DNA from: Streptomyces sp. 549 | GTDB lineage: Bacteria; Actinomycetota; Actinomycetes; Streptomycetales; Streptomycetaceae | NCBI RefSeq assembly: GCF_030124175.1 | Contig: NZ_JASKMT010000007.1 | Span: forward strand, 62,001 to 126,000 | Direction of reading: 5' to 3' | Length of the DNA: 64,000 nt | In this document: positions 7,245 to 15,268 of the stretch, one piece after another | Layout: the number at the start of each line of letters is the position of its first letter | How positions within the stretch are numbered: the first letter of the stretch is position 1 | The notes under the pieces: model-generated | The model's database searches: none | The model's input: the letters and a program-made list of their open reading frames with translations, nothing else | Told to the model about the DNA's origin: nothing | Made by a program: the position numbers and the translations under genes

Positions 7245-8387
7245 TCAGTCCAGGTAGCCGCGCAGCTGGTCGGCGTAGGTGTGGTCGCGCAGCTTGCCGA
7301 GCGTCTTGGACTCGATCTGCCGGATGCGCTCCCGGGTGACGCCGAAGATCCGGCCGATCTCCTCCAGGGTGCGCGGGCGGCCGTCGGCCAGCCCGTAGCG
7401 CAACTGGACGACCTTGCGCTCACGCTCGCCCAGCGTCGACAGCACCGCGTCCAGGTGCTCGCGCAGCAGCAGGAACGCGGCCGACTCCACGGGTGAGGGC
7501 AGGTCGCCGTCCTCGATCAGGTCGGCGAGGTGCACGTCGTCCTCCTCGCCGACCGGCGCGTGCAGCGAGATGGGGTCCTGGGCCAGGCGCAGCACCTCGC
7601 GGACCCGCTCCGGCGGCAGCCCCAGGTGGGCGCCCACCTCCTGCGGCGTCGGCTCGTAGCCGCGCTCCTGGAGCAGCCGGCGCTGCACCCGGATCACCCG
7701 GTTGATCAGCTCGACGACGTGCACCGGCACCCGGATGGTGCGCGCCTGGTCGGCGAGGGCGCGGGACATGGCCTGGCGGATCCACCAGGTGGCGTAGGTG
7801 GAGAACTTGTAGCCGCGGGTGTAGTCGAACTTCTCGACCGCCCGGATCAGCCCGAGGTTGCCCTCCTGGACCAGGTCGAGCATGGTCAGGCCCCGCCCGA
7901 CGTAGCGCTTGGCCACGGACACCACCAGGCGCAGGTTCGCCTCGATGAGGCGGCGCTTGGCCATCCGGCCGCGCACCACGAGCCGGTCGAGGTCGTGGGC
8001 GAGGTCGTCGTCGAGGTCGGTGGCCCGGGCCAGCTTCTCCTCCGCGAACAGGCCGGCCTCCACCCGGCGGGCCAGCTCGACCTCCTCGGCGGCGCTGAGC
8101 AGTTCGATGCGGCCGATCTCCCGCAGGTACTGCCGGAAGAGGTCGGCCGACGGCGCGCCGCTGTCGGCGCGCGGCCGGCGCACGGCCGCGGGGGACTCGT
8201 CGACCGCCGCCTCTGCCGACACCGCCTCACCGGCCGCCGGCTCCCCCTCGCCGAGCAGTGGTACGGCCTCAATGGGCTGCGGCACGGCCTCCCCGGGCAG
8301 TGGCACCGTGTCCGGGTGCGCGGACGGGAGGTCGGGGGTGTCGTCCGCGGCGGCGGGGGCCGCACTCGTGAGGGTCCGGGTCTGCAC
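7245..8387 (-). CDS. hrdA: RNA polymerase sigma factor, principal-like group (HrdA-like)
   Basis: A 380-residue sigma-70 protein. After an acidic, Pro/Ala-rich N-terminus of about 78 residues come region 1.2 ([15 protein letters not shown]), region 2 with [26 protein letters not shown] and [13 protein letters not shown], region 3, and region 4 helix-turn-helix [21 protein letters not shown] at 8387 follows GGAGGT at ideal spacing, although the frame is open further upstream. HrdB, the essential factor, is longer; this size and its position beside dnaG match HrdA of S. coelicolor (adjacent SCO2464/2465, from memory). HrdC and HrdD are shorter alternatives. HrdA is dispensable in S. coelicolor. 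Confidence 0.85.
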   Translation of the reverse strand: MQTRTLTSAAPAAADDTPDLPSAHPDTVPLPGEAVPQPIEAVPLLGEGEPAAGEAVSAEAAVDESPAAVRRPRADSGAPSADLFRQYLREIGRIELLSAAEEVELARRVEAGLFAEEKLARATDLDDDLAHDLDRLVVRGRMAKRRLIEANLRLVVSVAKRYVGRGLTMLDLVQEGNLGLIRAVEKFDYTRGYKFSTYATWWIRQAMSRALADQARTIRVPVHVVELINRVIRVQRRLLQERGYEPTPQEVGAHLGLPPERVREVLRLAQDPISLHAPVGEEDDVHLADLIEDGDLPSPVESAAFLLLREHLDAVLSTLGERERKVVQLRYGLADGRPRTLEEIGRIFGVTRERIRQIESKTLGKLRDHTYADQLRGYLD

Positions 8388-8630
8388 GGGCGACCTCCAT
8401 GGTGATCGCTGCCTCGGGGGGTGGCGTGCGAAACGGGGAGGAGCGCGGCAGGTTCGCCGCAGTCCGTTCCCGCCGGGGGGTGAGCGCATCCGCAAAGCCG
8501 GAAGATCACGCTCCTGGAGACTCAGGCACCGCCCCCAGTGTGGGGTACGACACACTCCGCCCAGTAGAGGGCTGCGCGCAGTTTCTGAGAATTCGCTACC
8601 GCGTGCAGCCGGGTCGCTACGGCGTGCGTT
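8388..8630 (-). promoter_or_regulatory. hrdA: 243-bp leader/promoter region of the sigma factor gene
   Basis: No gene is seen. The region separates the primase stop from the sigma-factor start and must hold the sigma promoter, since both genes run the same way. No clear -35/-10 pair could be assigned. Confidence 0.35.
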
Positions 8631-10541
8631 TCAGAGCGCGGCGGCGCCGCGCTCGCGCAGGGCCGTGGCGTACTGCTGGAGCACCCACAGCTCCTGCCAC
8701 ACGCCGGCGGACTTCTCGTGCGCCCCCTGGGCGTCCAACCGCCGCGCGGAGCCCTCCAGTTCAGCAGTGCGAGCGCGTACCGCCGCCAGCCGCACGGCCA
8801 CCAGCTGCTCACCCGCGTACGCCTCGTCCGGGTCGCCGCCGCCGGGGTTGCGCAGCGGCTCCACGGTCAGTTCGGTGACCAGCCGGCGCACCGAGTCGTC
8901 CGGCGCGGCCTCCCGCACCCGGGCGACGTACTCGCCGTCCGCGGCTGCCGCCCCGCCCGCGACCTGTACCGTCTCGCGGACCTGCGCGTAGGGCGGTGCG
9001 GTGAACTCGTCGGCGCCGTAGGCGTCGAACACCGGGGAGACCAGGTGCGGGTACTGCAGGGCGAGCTTCAGCAGCTCCCGCTCGACCAGGTGTGCCGGGC
9101 TGCGCAGGTGCAGCGGGGGGCCGGCGGTGGTGCGGACGCCGGACGGGGCCGTCTGACGGCCCTGCGGCGCGGGCGCGGCGGGTGCCGGACGGCGTCCGCT
9201 CTGACCGCCGTCCCGCTTCCAGCGGGCCAGCTGCCCGACCCGGCGCACCACGAACTGCGTGTCCAGGATGCCCAGCAGCCCGGCCAGCCGCACCGCGTAC
9301 TCGTGCTGCAGCGAGCCGTCCTTGATGCGGGCGACGATCGGCGCCGCCGCCTCCAGGGCCGCCGAGCGGCCCTCGGCCGAGTCGAGGTCGTGCTCGTCCA
9401 CCACTGAGCGCAGCGCGAACTCGAACAGCCGAGACCGGCCCTCCACCAGCTCACGGACCGCCACGTCGCCCTTGGCCAGGCGCAGTTCGCAGGGATCCAT
9501 GCCGCCTGGGCTGATCGCGATCGAGGTGCGGGCGGCGAACTTCTGGTCGTCCTCGAAGGCGCGCAGCGCTGCCTTCTGCCCGGCCGCGTCGCCGTCGAAG
9601 GTGAAGACCACCTCGGAGCGGGAGTTGTCCATCAGCAGCCGGCGGAGGATCTTGATGTGGCCCTCGCCGAAGGCGGTGCCCGAGGTGGCGATGGCCGTGG
9701 TCACGCCCGCCAGGTGGCAGGCCATGACGTCGGTGTAGCCCTCGACGACGACCGCCCGGCCCTCCTTGGCGATGTCCCGCTTCGCGAGGTCGATGCCGTA
9801 GAGCACGTGCGACTTCTTGTACAGCGGCGTCTCGGGGGTGTTGAGGTACTTGGGGCCGTTGTCGTCCTCGCGGAGCTTGCGGGCGCCGAACCCGACGACC
9901 TCACCGGTGATGTCGCGGATCGGCCACATCAGGCGGCCCCGGAACCGGTCGATCGGGCCGCGCCGGCCGTCCTGGGAGATTCCGGAGAGGATGAGCTCCT
10001 TGTCGGTGAAGCCGCGGCCGCGCAGGAAGCGGGTGAGGTGGTCCCAGCCGGCGGGGGAGTAGCCGACGCCGAAGTGCTCGGCGGCGGCCTTGTCGAAGCC
10101 GCGCTCGTCGAGGAAGCGCCGGCCGATCTCCGCCTCGGGTGAGTCGAGCTGCTCGGCGTAGTACGCGGCGGCGGCCCGGTGCGCCTCGACCAGCCGGGTG
10201 CGCTCGCCCTGCTGGCTGGCCCGGCCGTAGCCGCCCTCCTCGTAGCGCAGCGTGATGCCGGCCTGGGCGGCGAGGCGCTCGACGGCCTCGGAGAAGGACA
10301 GGTGGTCGACCTTGCGCACGAAGTCGAGAGTGTCCCCGCCCTCCTGGCAGCCGAAGCAGTGGTAGAAGCCCTTGCTGGGGCTGACGTGGAAGGAGGGCGA
10401 CTTCTCGTCGTGGAAGGGGCACAGCCCCTTGAGGTTGCCGCCGCCCGCGCTGCGCAGCTGGAGGTACTCCGAGACCACGGCGTCGATCGGGACCGCGTCC
10501 CGTACCGCCTTCACGTCCTCGTCATTGATCCTGCCCGCCAC
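8631..10541 (-). CDS. dnaG: DNA primase
   Basis: A 636-residue replication primase. The N-terminal zinc site is complete (Cys41, His44, Cys62, Cys65: CPFH...CFGC). The TOPRIM core shows VVVEGYTDVMACHLAG and FTFDGDAAGQ, followed by an Ala/Pro-rich linker (about 445-475) and a C-terminal helicase-binding region. GTG at 10541 opens the conserved VAGRINDEDV start. Full length for the family. It is 39 bases after the GNAT gene and upstream of the sigma factor, all on the minus strand, a loose form of the macromolecular-synthesis arrangement. Confidence 0.97.
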   Translation of the reverse strand: MAGRINDEDVKAVRDAVPIDAVVSEYLQLRSAGGGNLKGLCPFHDEKSPSFHVSPSKGFYHCFGCQEGGDTLDFVRKVDHLSFSEAVERLAAQAGITLRYEEGGYGRASQQGERTRLVEAHRAAAAYYAEQLDSPEAEIGRRFLDERGFDKAAAEHFGVGYSPAGWDHLTRFLRGRGFTDKELILSGISQDGRRGPIDRFRGRLMWPIRDITGEVVGFGARKLREDDNGPKYLNTPETPLYKKSHVLYGIDLAKRDIAKEGRAVVVEGYTDVMACHLAGVTTAIATSGTAFGEGHIKILRRLLMDNSRSEVVFTFDGDAAGQKAALRAFEDDQKFAARTSIAISPGGMDPCELRLAKGDVAVRELVEGRSRLFEFALRSVVDEHDLDSAEGRSAALEAAAPIVARIKDGSLQHEYAVRLAGLLGILDTQFVVRRVGQLARWKRDGGQSGRRPAPAAPAPQGRQTAPSGVRTTAGPPLHLRSPAHLVERELLKLALQYPHLVSPVFDAYGADEFTAPPYAQVRETVQVAGGAAAADGEYVARVREAAPDDSVRRLVTELTVEPLRNPGGGDPDEAYAGEQLVAVRLAAVRARTAELEGSARRLDAQGAHEKSAGVWQELWVLQQYATALRERGAAAL

Positions 10542-10580
10542 GTCAGAAGTGTACGGCGCCGCACCGACACCTCCGAGCGG

Positions 10581-11048
10581 TCACCCGGCCGCCGCACCCA
10601 GCTCCCGGACGAAGACGAAGTGCGGGCCGACGCCCGGTATGACGAACTCGGGACCGAAGGTCCGGTAGCCGTGCCGCCGGTAGAAGCCCCCGGCCTCGGT
10701 GCGGCCGTTGCACCACACCACGTCGGCGCCCCGGGCGAGGGCCTGCGCGGTTCCGGCGGCCAGCACCGCCGCGCCGTAGCCCCGGCCGCGGACGTGTGCG
10801 GCGCTCGCCATGCCCCGGATGCGGAACCCCGTCCCGCCCGGCCCGCCCGGGTCGGGGAAGCCTTCCGGGTAGAAGCTGCCGCAGGCCAGGACGCGCGGCC
10901 GGTCCCCGTCGTAGGCGGCGATGTGGAACGCCCCCGGTTCGGCGTCCTCGGCGAACTCGGCCGAGGCGGCCGGCAGCCCGGGGCGCAGCACCTCCCAGCG
11001 CAGCGCGAATATCTCAGGCAGCGGCACCACGGCGGTACGGGTCGTCAT
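10581..11048 (-). CDS. GNAT-family N-acetyltransferase
   Basis: A 155-residue acetyltransferase. The acetyl-CoA binding motif VRGRGYGAAVLAAG and the C-terminal GGFYRRHGYRTFGPEF are typical. The natural acceptor is unknown; YitI/ElaA-like small-molecule acetylation is possible. Start at 11048, four bases beyond the stop of the FkbM methyltransferase at 11053, so it looks like the last gene of the envelope operon upstream. It may instead belong functionally with the primase gene 39 bases downstream, but nothing supports that. Confidence 0.8.
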   Translation of the reverse strand: MTTRTAVVPLPEIFALRWEVLRPGLPAASAEFAEDAEPGAFHIAAYDGDRPRVLACGSFYPEGFPDPGGPGGTGFRIRGMASAAHVRGRGYGAAVLAAGTAQALARGADVVWCNGRTEAGGFYRRHGYRTFGPEFVIPGVGPHFVFVRELGAAAG

Positions 11049-11052
11049 GCGG

Positions 11053-11829
11053 TCACTCTAAGGTCCGTCCACCCGGGGAGCGCTCCTGCGGCAGGAACAG
11101 CACCGAGTTCACGTAGCGCACGTGCGGGGCGAGCGTGCGGCGCAGCAGGCCGTGCTCGGCGACGTGCGCGGTCCGCGCCTGGTGCCCGGCGAGGTCGAAG
11201 TCGGCGAGCGGGACCCACTCGCGCCGCGGCAGCACCCAGCCGCGGTAGCCGTGGGAGTCCAGCAGGTCCACCACCGGCCCGAACGGCTGGATGCGGGACT
11301 CCAGCTCGACGAAGAGCGCCGGCTGCCAGCGCAGCACGGTCCGCTCGGCGCCGTGCAGCACCGCCCGTTCGCTGCCGTCCACGTCGATCTTCAGCAGCCG
11401 CACGTCGGTCAGCTCCAGGGAGTCCACCGACAGGCAGGGCACCTCCAGCCGGTCGGCGTGTACCGCGTCCCGGCGCACCAGGGAGGACACGCCGCGGTCG
11501 CCGCGTCCGCCCGGCGGCAGCCACAGCGTGGCGCTGCCGGCGTGGTCGGCCGCGGCGGCCTGCAGTACCTCGACGTTGCGCGGCGTCGTGGCGCGCAGCA
11601 CCCGGGCCAGGTGCGGCACGGGCTCGACGGTGACGACCCGGTCCACGCGCCGGGCCAGGCGGCGGGTCCACGGCCCGTACCAGCCGCCGATGTCGACGGC
11701 CGTGCCGCCGGGCGGGCAGAAGTCCGCCAGCCGGCGCAGCTCCGGCTCGAAGCGCGGGTACAGCGCGGCGGCGGTGGTGGCGACCAGCCGGGGCGGGAGG
11801 CGGGGCCCGAGCCGGGCGGCGAGCGTCAC
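11053..11829 (-). CDS. FkbM-family methyltransferase
   Basis: A 258-residue SAM-dependent methyltransferase. AVDIGGWYGPW is the SAM-binding glycine loop, VTVEPVPHLARVL the acidic strand end, and LKIDVDGSE the FkbM signature. The GTG start at 11829 overlaps the Trm112-like stop (GTGA). FkbM enzymes O-methylate sugars or polyketides; here, in an operon with glycosyltransferases and an AftD-like protein, methyl capping of a surface glycan or glycolipid is a reasonable guess (inference). Confidence 0.85.
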   Translation of the reverse strand: MTLAARLGPRLPPRLVATTAAALYPRFEPELRRLADFCPPGGTAVDIGGWYGPWTRRLARRVDRVVTVEPVPHLARVLRATTPRNVEVLQAAAADHAGSATLWLPPGGRGDRGVSSLVRRDAVHADRLEVPCLSVDSLELTDVRLLKIDVDGSERAVLHGAERTVLRWQPALFVELESRIQPFGPVVDLLDSHGYRGWVLPRREWVPLADFDLAGHQARTAHVAEHGLLRRTLAPHVRYVNSVLFLPQERSPGGRTLE

Positions 11830-12038
11830 GGGGTGCCGGCCCGCTCGCTGAAGCGCGCGTGCTCCTCGTCGCTGACCGGTTCGCCGGAGGAGGGCAGGAG
11901 CTGGGGGATGCCGTCCACTATCGGGTAGCGGCGGCGCAGCCGCGGGTTGTACAGGGCGTCGCCGTCGTCCAGGAGGGTCAGCGGGCCCTTGTCCAGCGGG
12001 CAGGCGAGGATCGTGAGCAGCGGGTCGTCAGGTGACAT
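11826..12038 (-). CDS. Trm112-family small protein
   Basis: A 70-residue protein with one cysteine in the typical LLTILACPLDKGPL, then YNPRLRRRYPIVDGIPQLLPS. It matches the bacterial Trm112/YcaR (UPF0434) family, small partners or stabilisers of methyltransferases in eukaryotes and archaea. Placement between an EamA protein and an FkbM methyltransferase, with two more methyltransferases in the operon, suggests it activates one of them (inference). It starts inside the last codons of the EamA gene (11-base overlap) and ends in a GTGA overlap with FkbM. Confidence 0.85.
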   Translation of the reverse strand: MSPDDPLLTILACPLDKGPLTLLDDGDALYNPRLRRRYPIVDGIPQLLPSSGEPVSDEEHARFSERAGTP

Positions 12039-13206
12039 GGCGGGTGCCTTCCGGGCGGGGGGTGCGAGGTGTCGCGTTGATGGTTCGGCCGGCCCGGGGT
12101 CCGGGACCGGCGGGGGGACGGGACGTGCCGCCCACCGGGGGTTCCGGTCTGGACGGCTCCGGCCGCGGGGGGTCGGGGCGCGCGGGGCGGCCCGCCGGGA
12201 GGGCGGGCCGGTGGGACGCGGGCGGGGCAGCGGCGGCGGGCGGTGCGGGGGTGTGCCCGTCCGGGACGGGCCGTTCGGCGGGCGGTTCGGAAACGGGCGC
12301 GTCGGGTTCGGGCGGTTCGGCGCCGGGCGCCGGCTCGTCGTGGCGGGGCAGCATCAGCAGCACCGACACCGCGAGCAGTGAGCCGCCCAGCCGCAGAGCG
12401 AGCCGCAGCGGCTCCTCGGGCAGCGGCTCGGCGAACGCGATCGTGCCGGCGGCGACGGTGAACAGGAACGTCACCGTGGTGCACACCGGGACCACCAGCG
12501 ACGCGCGGCAGCGCTGCAACGCGGTCTGGGAGAGCACCAGGCCGGTGGAGCCGGTCACCAGCAGCAGGTACGGGTAGGGCGAGGTGAGCGCGGCGGACAC
12601 CGTGGCCATGACACCCGCCGGGTCCAGCAGGCCCGCGACGCCCTTGATGGCGAGCGAGCTGACGCCGTACAGGAATCCCACCGCCACGCCGTAGGGCACT
12701 CCGGCCGTCGGCAGGCGGTGCCGCCGCCGGGAGCGGCGCTCGGCGGCGACGAACAGGCCCAGGCCGGTGGCCAGCGCGGGTATGCAGATGGCGAGCATCA
12801 CCGGCGCGGGTGCGAGTCGGCTGATCGCCTCCTCGCTGCCGCGCAGCGAGAAGACGATCATGACGAGGGCCGCGATGATCGCCACCATCGACTGGCGCTC
12901 GCGTCCGCTGGGCTTCTCCCCGAGGAACACCGAGGACAGCAGCATCAGCATCACCAGGCCGGTGACGAACAGCCCCTGCGCCGCGATCAGCGGCAGCGTG
13001 CGGTAGACCACCAGCTGCGCCACGAAGCCCGCGCCGAGCGAGAGCGCGCCGAGAATCCACAGCGGGCTGCGCAGCAGGTGCAGCACCAGCGCGGCCGGAC
13101 GTCCCGCGGACAGCGGTGGCAGGCCCGTCAGCGCCCGCTTCTCCACCACGAAGCCGATGCTGATGAGGAGATTGGCCAGCAGCGCCGCCGCCACGCCCCA
13201 CCACAT
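12028..13206 (-). CDS. EamA/DMT-type membrane protein with Pro-rich cytosolic tail
   Basis: A 392-residue protein with 9-10 hydrophobic segments over residues 1-290, starting MWWGVAAALLANLLISIGF, which matches the DMT/EamA transporter-like fold found in envelope loci. The last 100 residues are Pro/Ala/Arg-rich and look disordered, rare in this fold. ATG at 13206 is 2 bases before the stop of the preceding methyltransferase; the longer frame upstream overlaps that gene and is rejected. It may flip or export a lipid-linked sugar for the AftD-like enzyme (inference). Confidence 0.75.
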   Translation of the reverse strand: MWWGVAAALLANLLISIGFVVEKRALTGLPPLSAGRPAALVLHLLRSPLWILGALSLGAGFVAQLVVYRTLPLIAAQGLFVTGLVMLMLLSSVFLGEKPSGRERQSMVAIIAALVMIVFSLRGSEEAISRLAPAPVMLAICIPALATGLGLFVAAERRSRRRHRLPTAGVPYGVAVGFLYGVSSLAIKGVAGLLDPAGVMATVSAALTSPYPYLLLVTGSTGLVLSQTALQRCRASLVVPVCTTVTFLFTVAAGTIAFAEPLPEEPLRLALRLGGSLLAVSVLLMLPRHDEPAPGAEPPEPDAPVSEPPAERPVPDGHTPAPPAAAAPPASHRPALPAGRPARPDPPRPEPSRPEPPVGGTSRPPAGPGPRAGRTINATPRTPRPEGTRHVT

Positions 13207-13208
13207 GG

Positions 13209-13931
13209 TCAGTCGTCCTTCCGCCGCCGGGCGTGCACCAGGAGGATCGACGCCAGCGACGGAGCGTGGCAGGCCAGCCTGTCCAGCGGGCGCAGCGGCC
13301 GGGGTACGTCGTGGTACGGGGCGCCGGTGATGCGCACGATGTCGAAGCCCGCCGCGGGCAGCATCGAGCGCAGCGCCCGCGCGGTGTACAGGCGCAGGTG
13401 CCCGACCACCTGCGAGCCGGGCCGCCCGTGGATGCCGCGCATCGACACCTCGGAGAAGACCGGCTGCACGCCGGCGAGCAGCAGGCCGCGGTTGTACCAG
13501 GCGGCCAGGTTCGGGGTGGACAGCAGCAGGTGGCCGCCGGGTCGCAGCACCCGGCGCAGCTCGTCCAGTGCCGCGTCCGGGTCGACCAGGTGCTCGATGA
13601 CCTCGCTGAACAGCACCGCGTCGGCCGCGCCGGTGGCGATCGGCAGCCCGGGGTCGGTGAGTTCGCCGCGTACCGCGGTCAGGTGGGCGGACGCCCGGCG
13701 CAGCGCGTCCTGCGACCAGTCCACGCCCACCACCCGGTGCGCGGCCAGCACGTCGGCGGCGGTGCCCGCGGCGCTGCCGTCGCCGCAGCCCACGTCGATG
13801 ATGGTGCTCGGGAGCGGGCCGAGCGCGCGGGCCAGCACGGCCGCCTGGCGGCGGGACCGGTCCGCGCCGGAGGCCACCGGGGTCGCCGGGTTCTCGTACA
13901 GCTGCTGGAGGCTGCTGGGCGCGGCGCTCAT
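13209..13931 (-). CDS. Class I SAM-dependent methyltransferase
   Basis: A 240-residue protein with motif I IIDVGCGDGSAAG, motif II VVGVDWSQDAL, and AVLFSEVIEHLVDPDAALDELRRVLRPGG shown here in part: VLFSEVIEHL then LRRVLRPGGHLL. ATG at 13931 overlaps the acyltransferase stop (ATGA); an earlier ATG in frame would extend into that gene and is rejected. Substrate is unknown. The neighbourhood suggests a glycan, polyprenyl-sugar or lipid acceptor. Confidence 0.85.
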   Translation of the reverse strand: MSAAPSSLQQLYENPATPVASGADRSRRQAAVLARALGPLPSTIIDVGCGDGSAAGTAADVLAAHRVVGVDWSQDALRRASAHLTAVRGELTDPGLPIATGAADAVLFSEVIEHLVDPDAALDELRRVLRPGGHLLLSTPNLAAWYNRGLLLAGVQPVFSEVSMRGIHGRPGSQVVGHLRLYTARALRSMLPAAGFDIVRITGAPYHDVPRPLRPLDRLACHAPSLASILLVHARRRKDD

Positions 13932-15268
13932 CGGCCGGCCTCCGGTCCGTCGAGCGCGGTCGAGGTGAGGCACTCGGCGAACAGGGCGGCGAACCGCTCA
14001 CCCGCCGCGTCGTCCAGCCGGTGCCGCGACCAGCGCAGGGCCAGTTGCAGCCGGCCGCCCACGGAGATGGTGGTGACGCTCACCCCGCGCGGCATCCGGG
14101 CGGGTGCGGAGACCCACACCGCGCTCGCCGCACCCGCGTCGCCGAAGTCCAGCGGGTAGGCGAGGCGGCCGAGGTTGGACAGCAGCGTGGTCGACGCCCA
14201 CGGCCCGGCCGCGCTGCGCAGCAGCCGGGTGCCAGCTGCCCGCAGCCCCACCGGCAGCACCGGTGTGGTCAGCAGGTCGCCGCTGAACCCCAGCTGCGGC
14301 CGGGCGGCGGCCTTCCAGGCGCGGGTGCGGGCCGCGGTGGCCCGCAGCAGCTGCTCGACGTCCTCGGGGCGGTGCTCCTCCTTGCCGAAGGTGACCTCCA
14401 CCAGGCGGGTGCCGTTGCCGATGGGCATCTCGGCGGTCCGCGGCCGGTCGTCCACCGGCATGGTGATGCGCACCGGGTGGGCACGCCGCCCGTGCTGCTC
14501 GTTCCACCGGATGCTCGTCAGGCAGGTGGCCACGAGCAGCTGGTCGTTGACGGTGTAGGGGGCGCCGCGCGGGCGGGTCGGCAGCGGCAGCTCGGCGATG
14601 TGCATGCCGTTGCCGCCGGTCGGCCCGCGGCGGGCCCCGCCGCGGTCGGCGGCGATCCGCACCGGCCGGGCCCAGTTGGACCCGGCCGGTGGCGGCTCGG
14701 CCGCCGATCCCGACGACGGCGAGGTCCCGGCGCGTACCGGGGCGGGGGCCGGCGCGTTGTCCGCGCCCCCGTACAGCTCGGCCGCGGTGGCCAGGACCCG
14801 CAGGCACGCGGGTCCGTCCAGCGCGGTGTGGTTGACCGAGACGACCAGCACCGAACCGCCGGCGGCGTGGCCCTCGCCGGGACCGCCGGGGTCGCCGGGG
14901 TCGATGGGACCGCCGGGGTCGACGACCTCGATGCGCACCGGAGGCGAACCGGTGAGCGGCGGGATCTCGGAGACGGCCCGCTGGCGGGCCTGGGCGAGGG
15001 TGCCGCCGGGGCGCCCGACCGGTTCACGGTCGGGCCCCGCGGTGACCTCCCACGCGTAGCCCCGGTCCCACCACCGGTGCCGGGCCTGCCGGACAAGCAC
15101 CCGGGGGTGCTTGTCCAGCGCGTCCCGAACGGCCTCGCGCAGGCGGTCGACGTCGATCCGGCCGGGCAGGTGGATCTCGATGTGCACGGTCTCCGGCTCG
15201 TCCTCGACGAGGCAGTGCCGGGAGATCTCGTCCACGGTGGGAAACGGGATCCGCTGCACGGTGGTCAT
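13928..15268 (-). CDS. Condensation-fold acyltransferase
   Basis: A 446-residue member of the CoA-dependent acyltransferase/NRPS condensation superfamily. The active-site motif HHxxxDG is NHTALDG here: the second, catalytic His is kept while the first is Asn. The C-terminal half has the second lobe ending RLQLALRWSRHRLDD. No carrier-protein or adenylation gene is near, so it is probably a free-standing transferase like PapA or wax-ester-type enzymes that acylate a sugar or alcohol. It is coupled on both sides by ATGA overlaps with the AftD-like gene and the next methyltransferase, so acylation of the same glycan is likely (inference). Confidence 0.8.
   Translation of the reverse strand: MTTVQRIPFPTVDEISRHCLVEDEPETVHIEIHLPGRIDVDRLREAVRDALDKHPRVLVRQARHRWWDRGYAWEVTAGPDREPVGRPGGTLAQARQRAVSEIPPLTGSPPVRIEVVDPGGPIDPGDPGGPGEGHAAGGSVLVVSVNHTALDGPACLRVLATAAELYGGADNAPAPAPVRAGTSPSSGSAAEPPPAGSNWARPVRIAADRGGARRGPTGGNGMHIAELPLPTRPRGAPYTVNDQLLVATCLTSIRWNEQHGRRAHPVRITMPVDDRPRTAEMPIGNGTRLVEVTFGKEEHRPEDVEQLLRATAARTRAWKAAARPQLGFSGDLLTTPVLPVGLRAAGTRLLRSAAGPWASTTLLSNLGRLAYPLDFGDAGAASAVWVSAPARMPRGVSVTTISVGGRLQLALRWSRHRLDDAAGERFAALFAECLTSTALDGPEAGR

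Noticed and set aside
13207..14001. Extension of the EamA gene upstream of ATG 13206
   Set aside because: The added 264 residues overlap two coupled genes and are Arg/Pro-rich without pattern; membrane segments start right at MWWGVAAALL.
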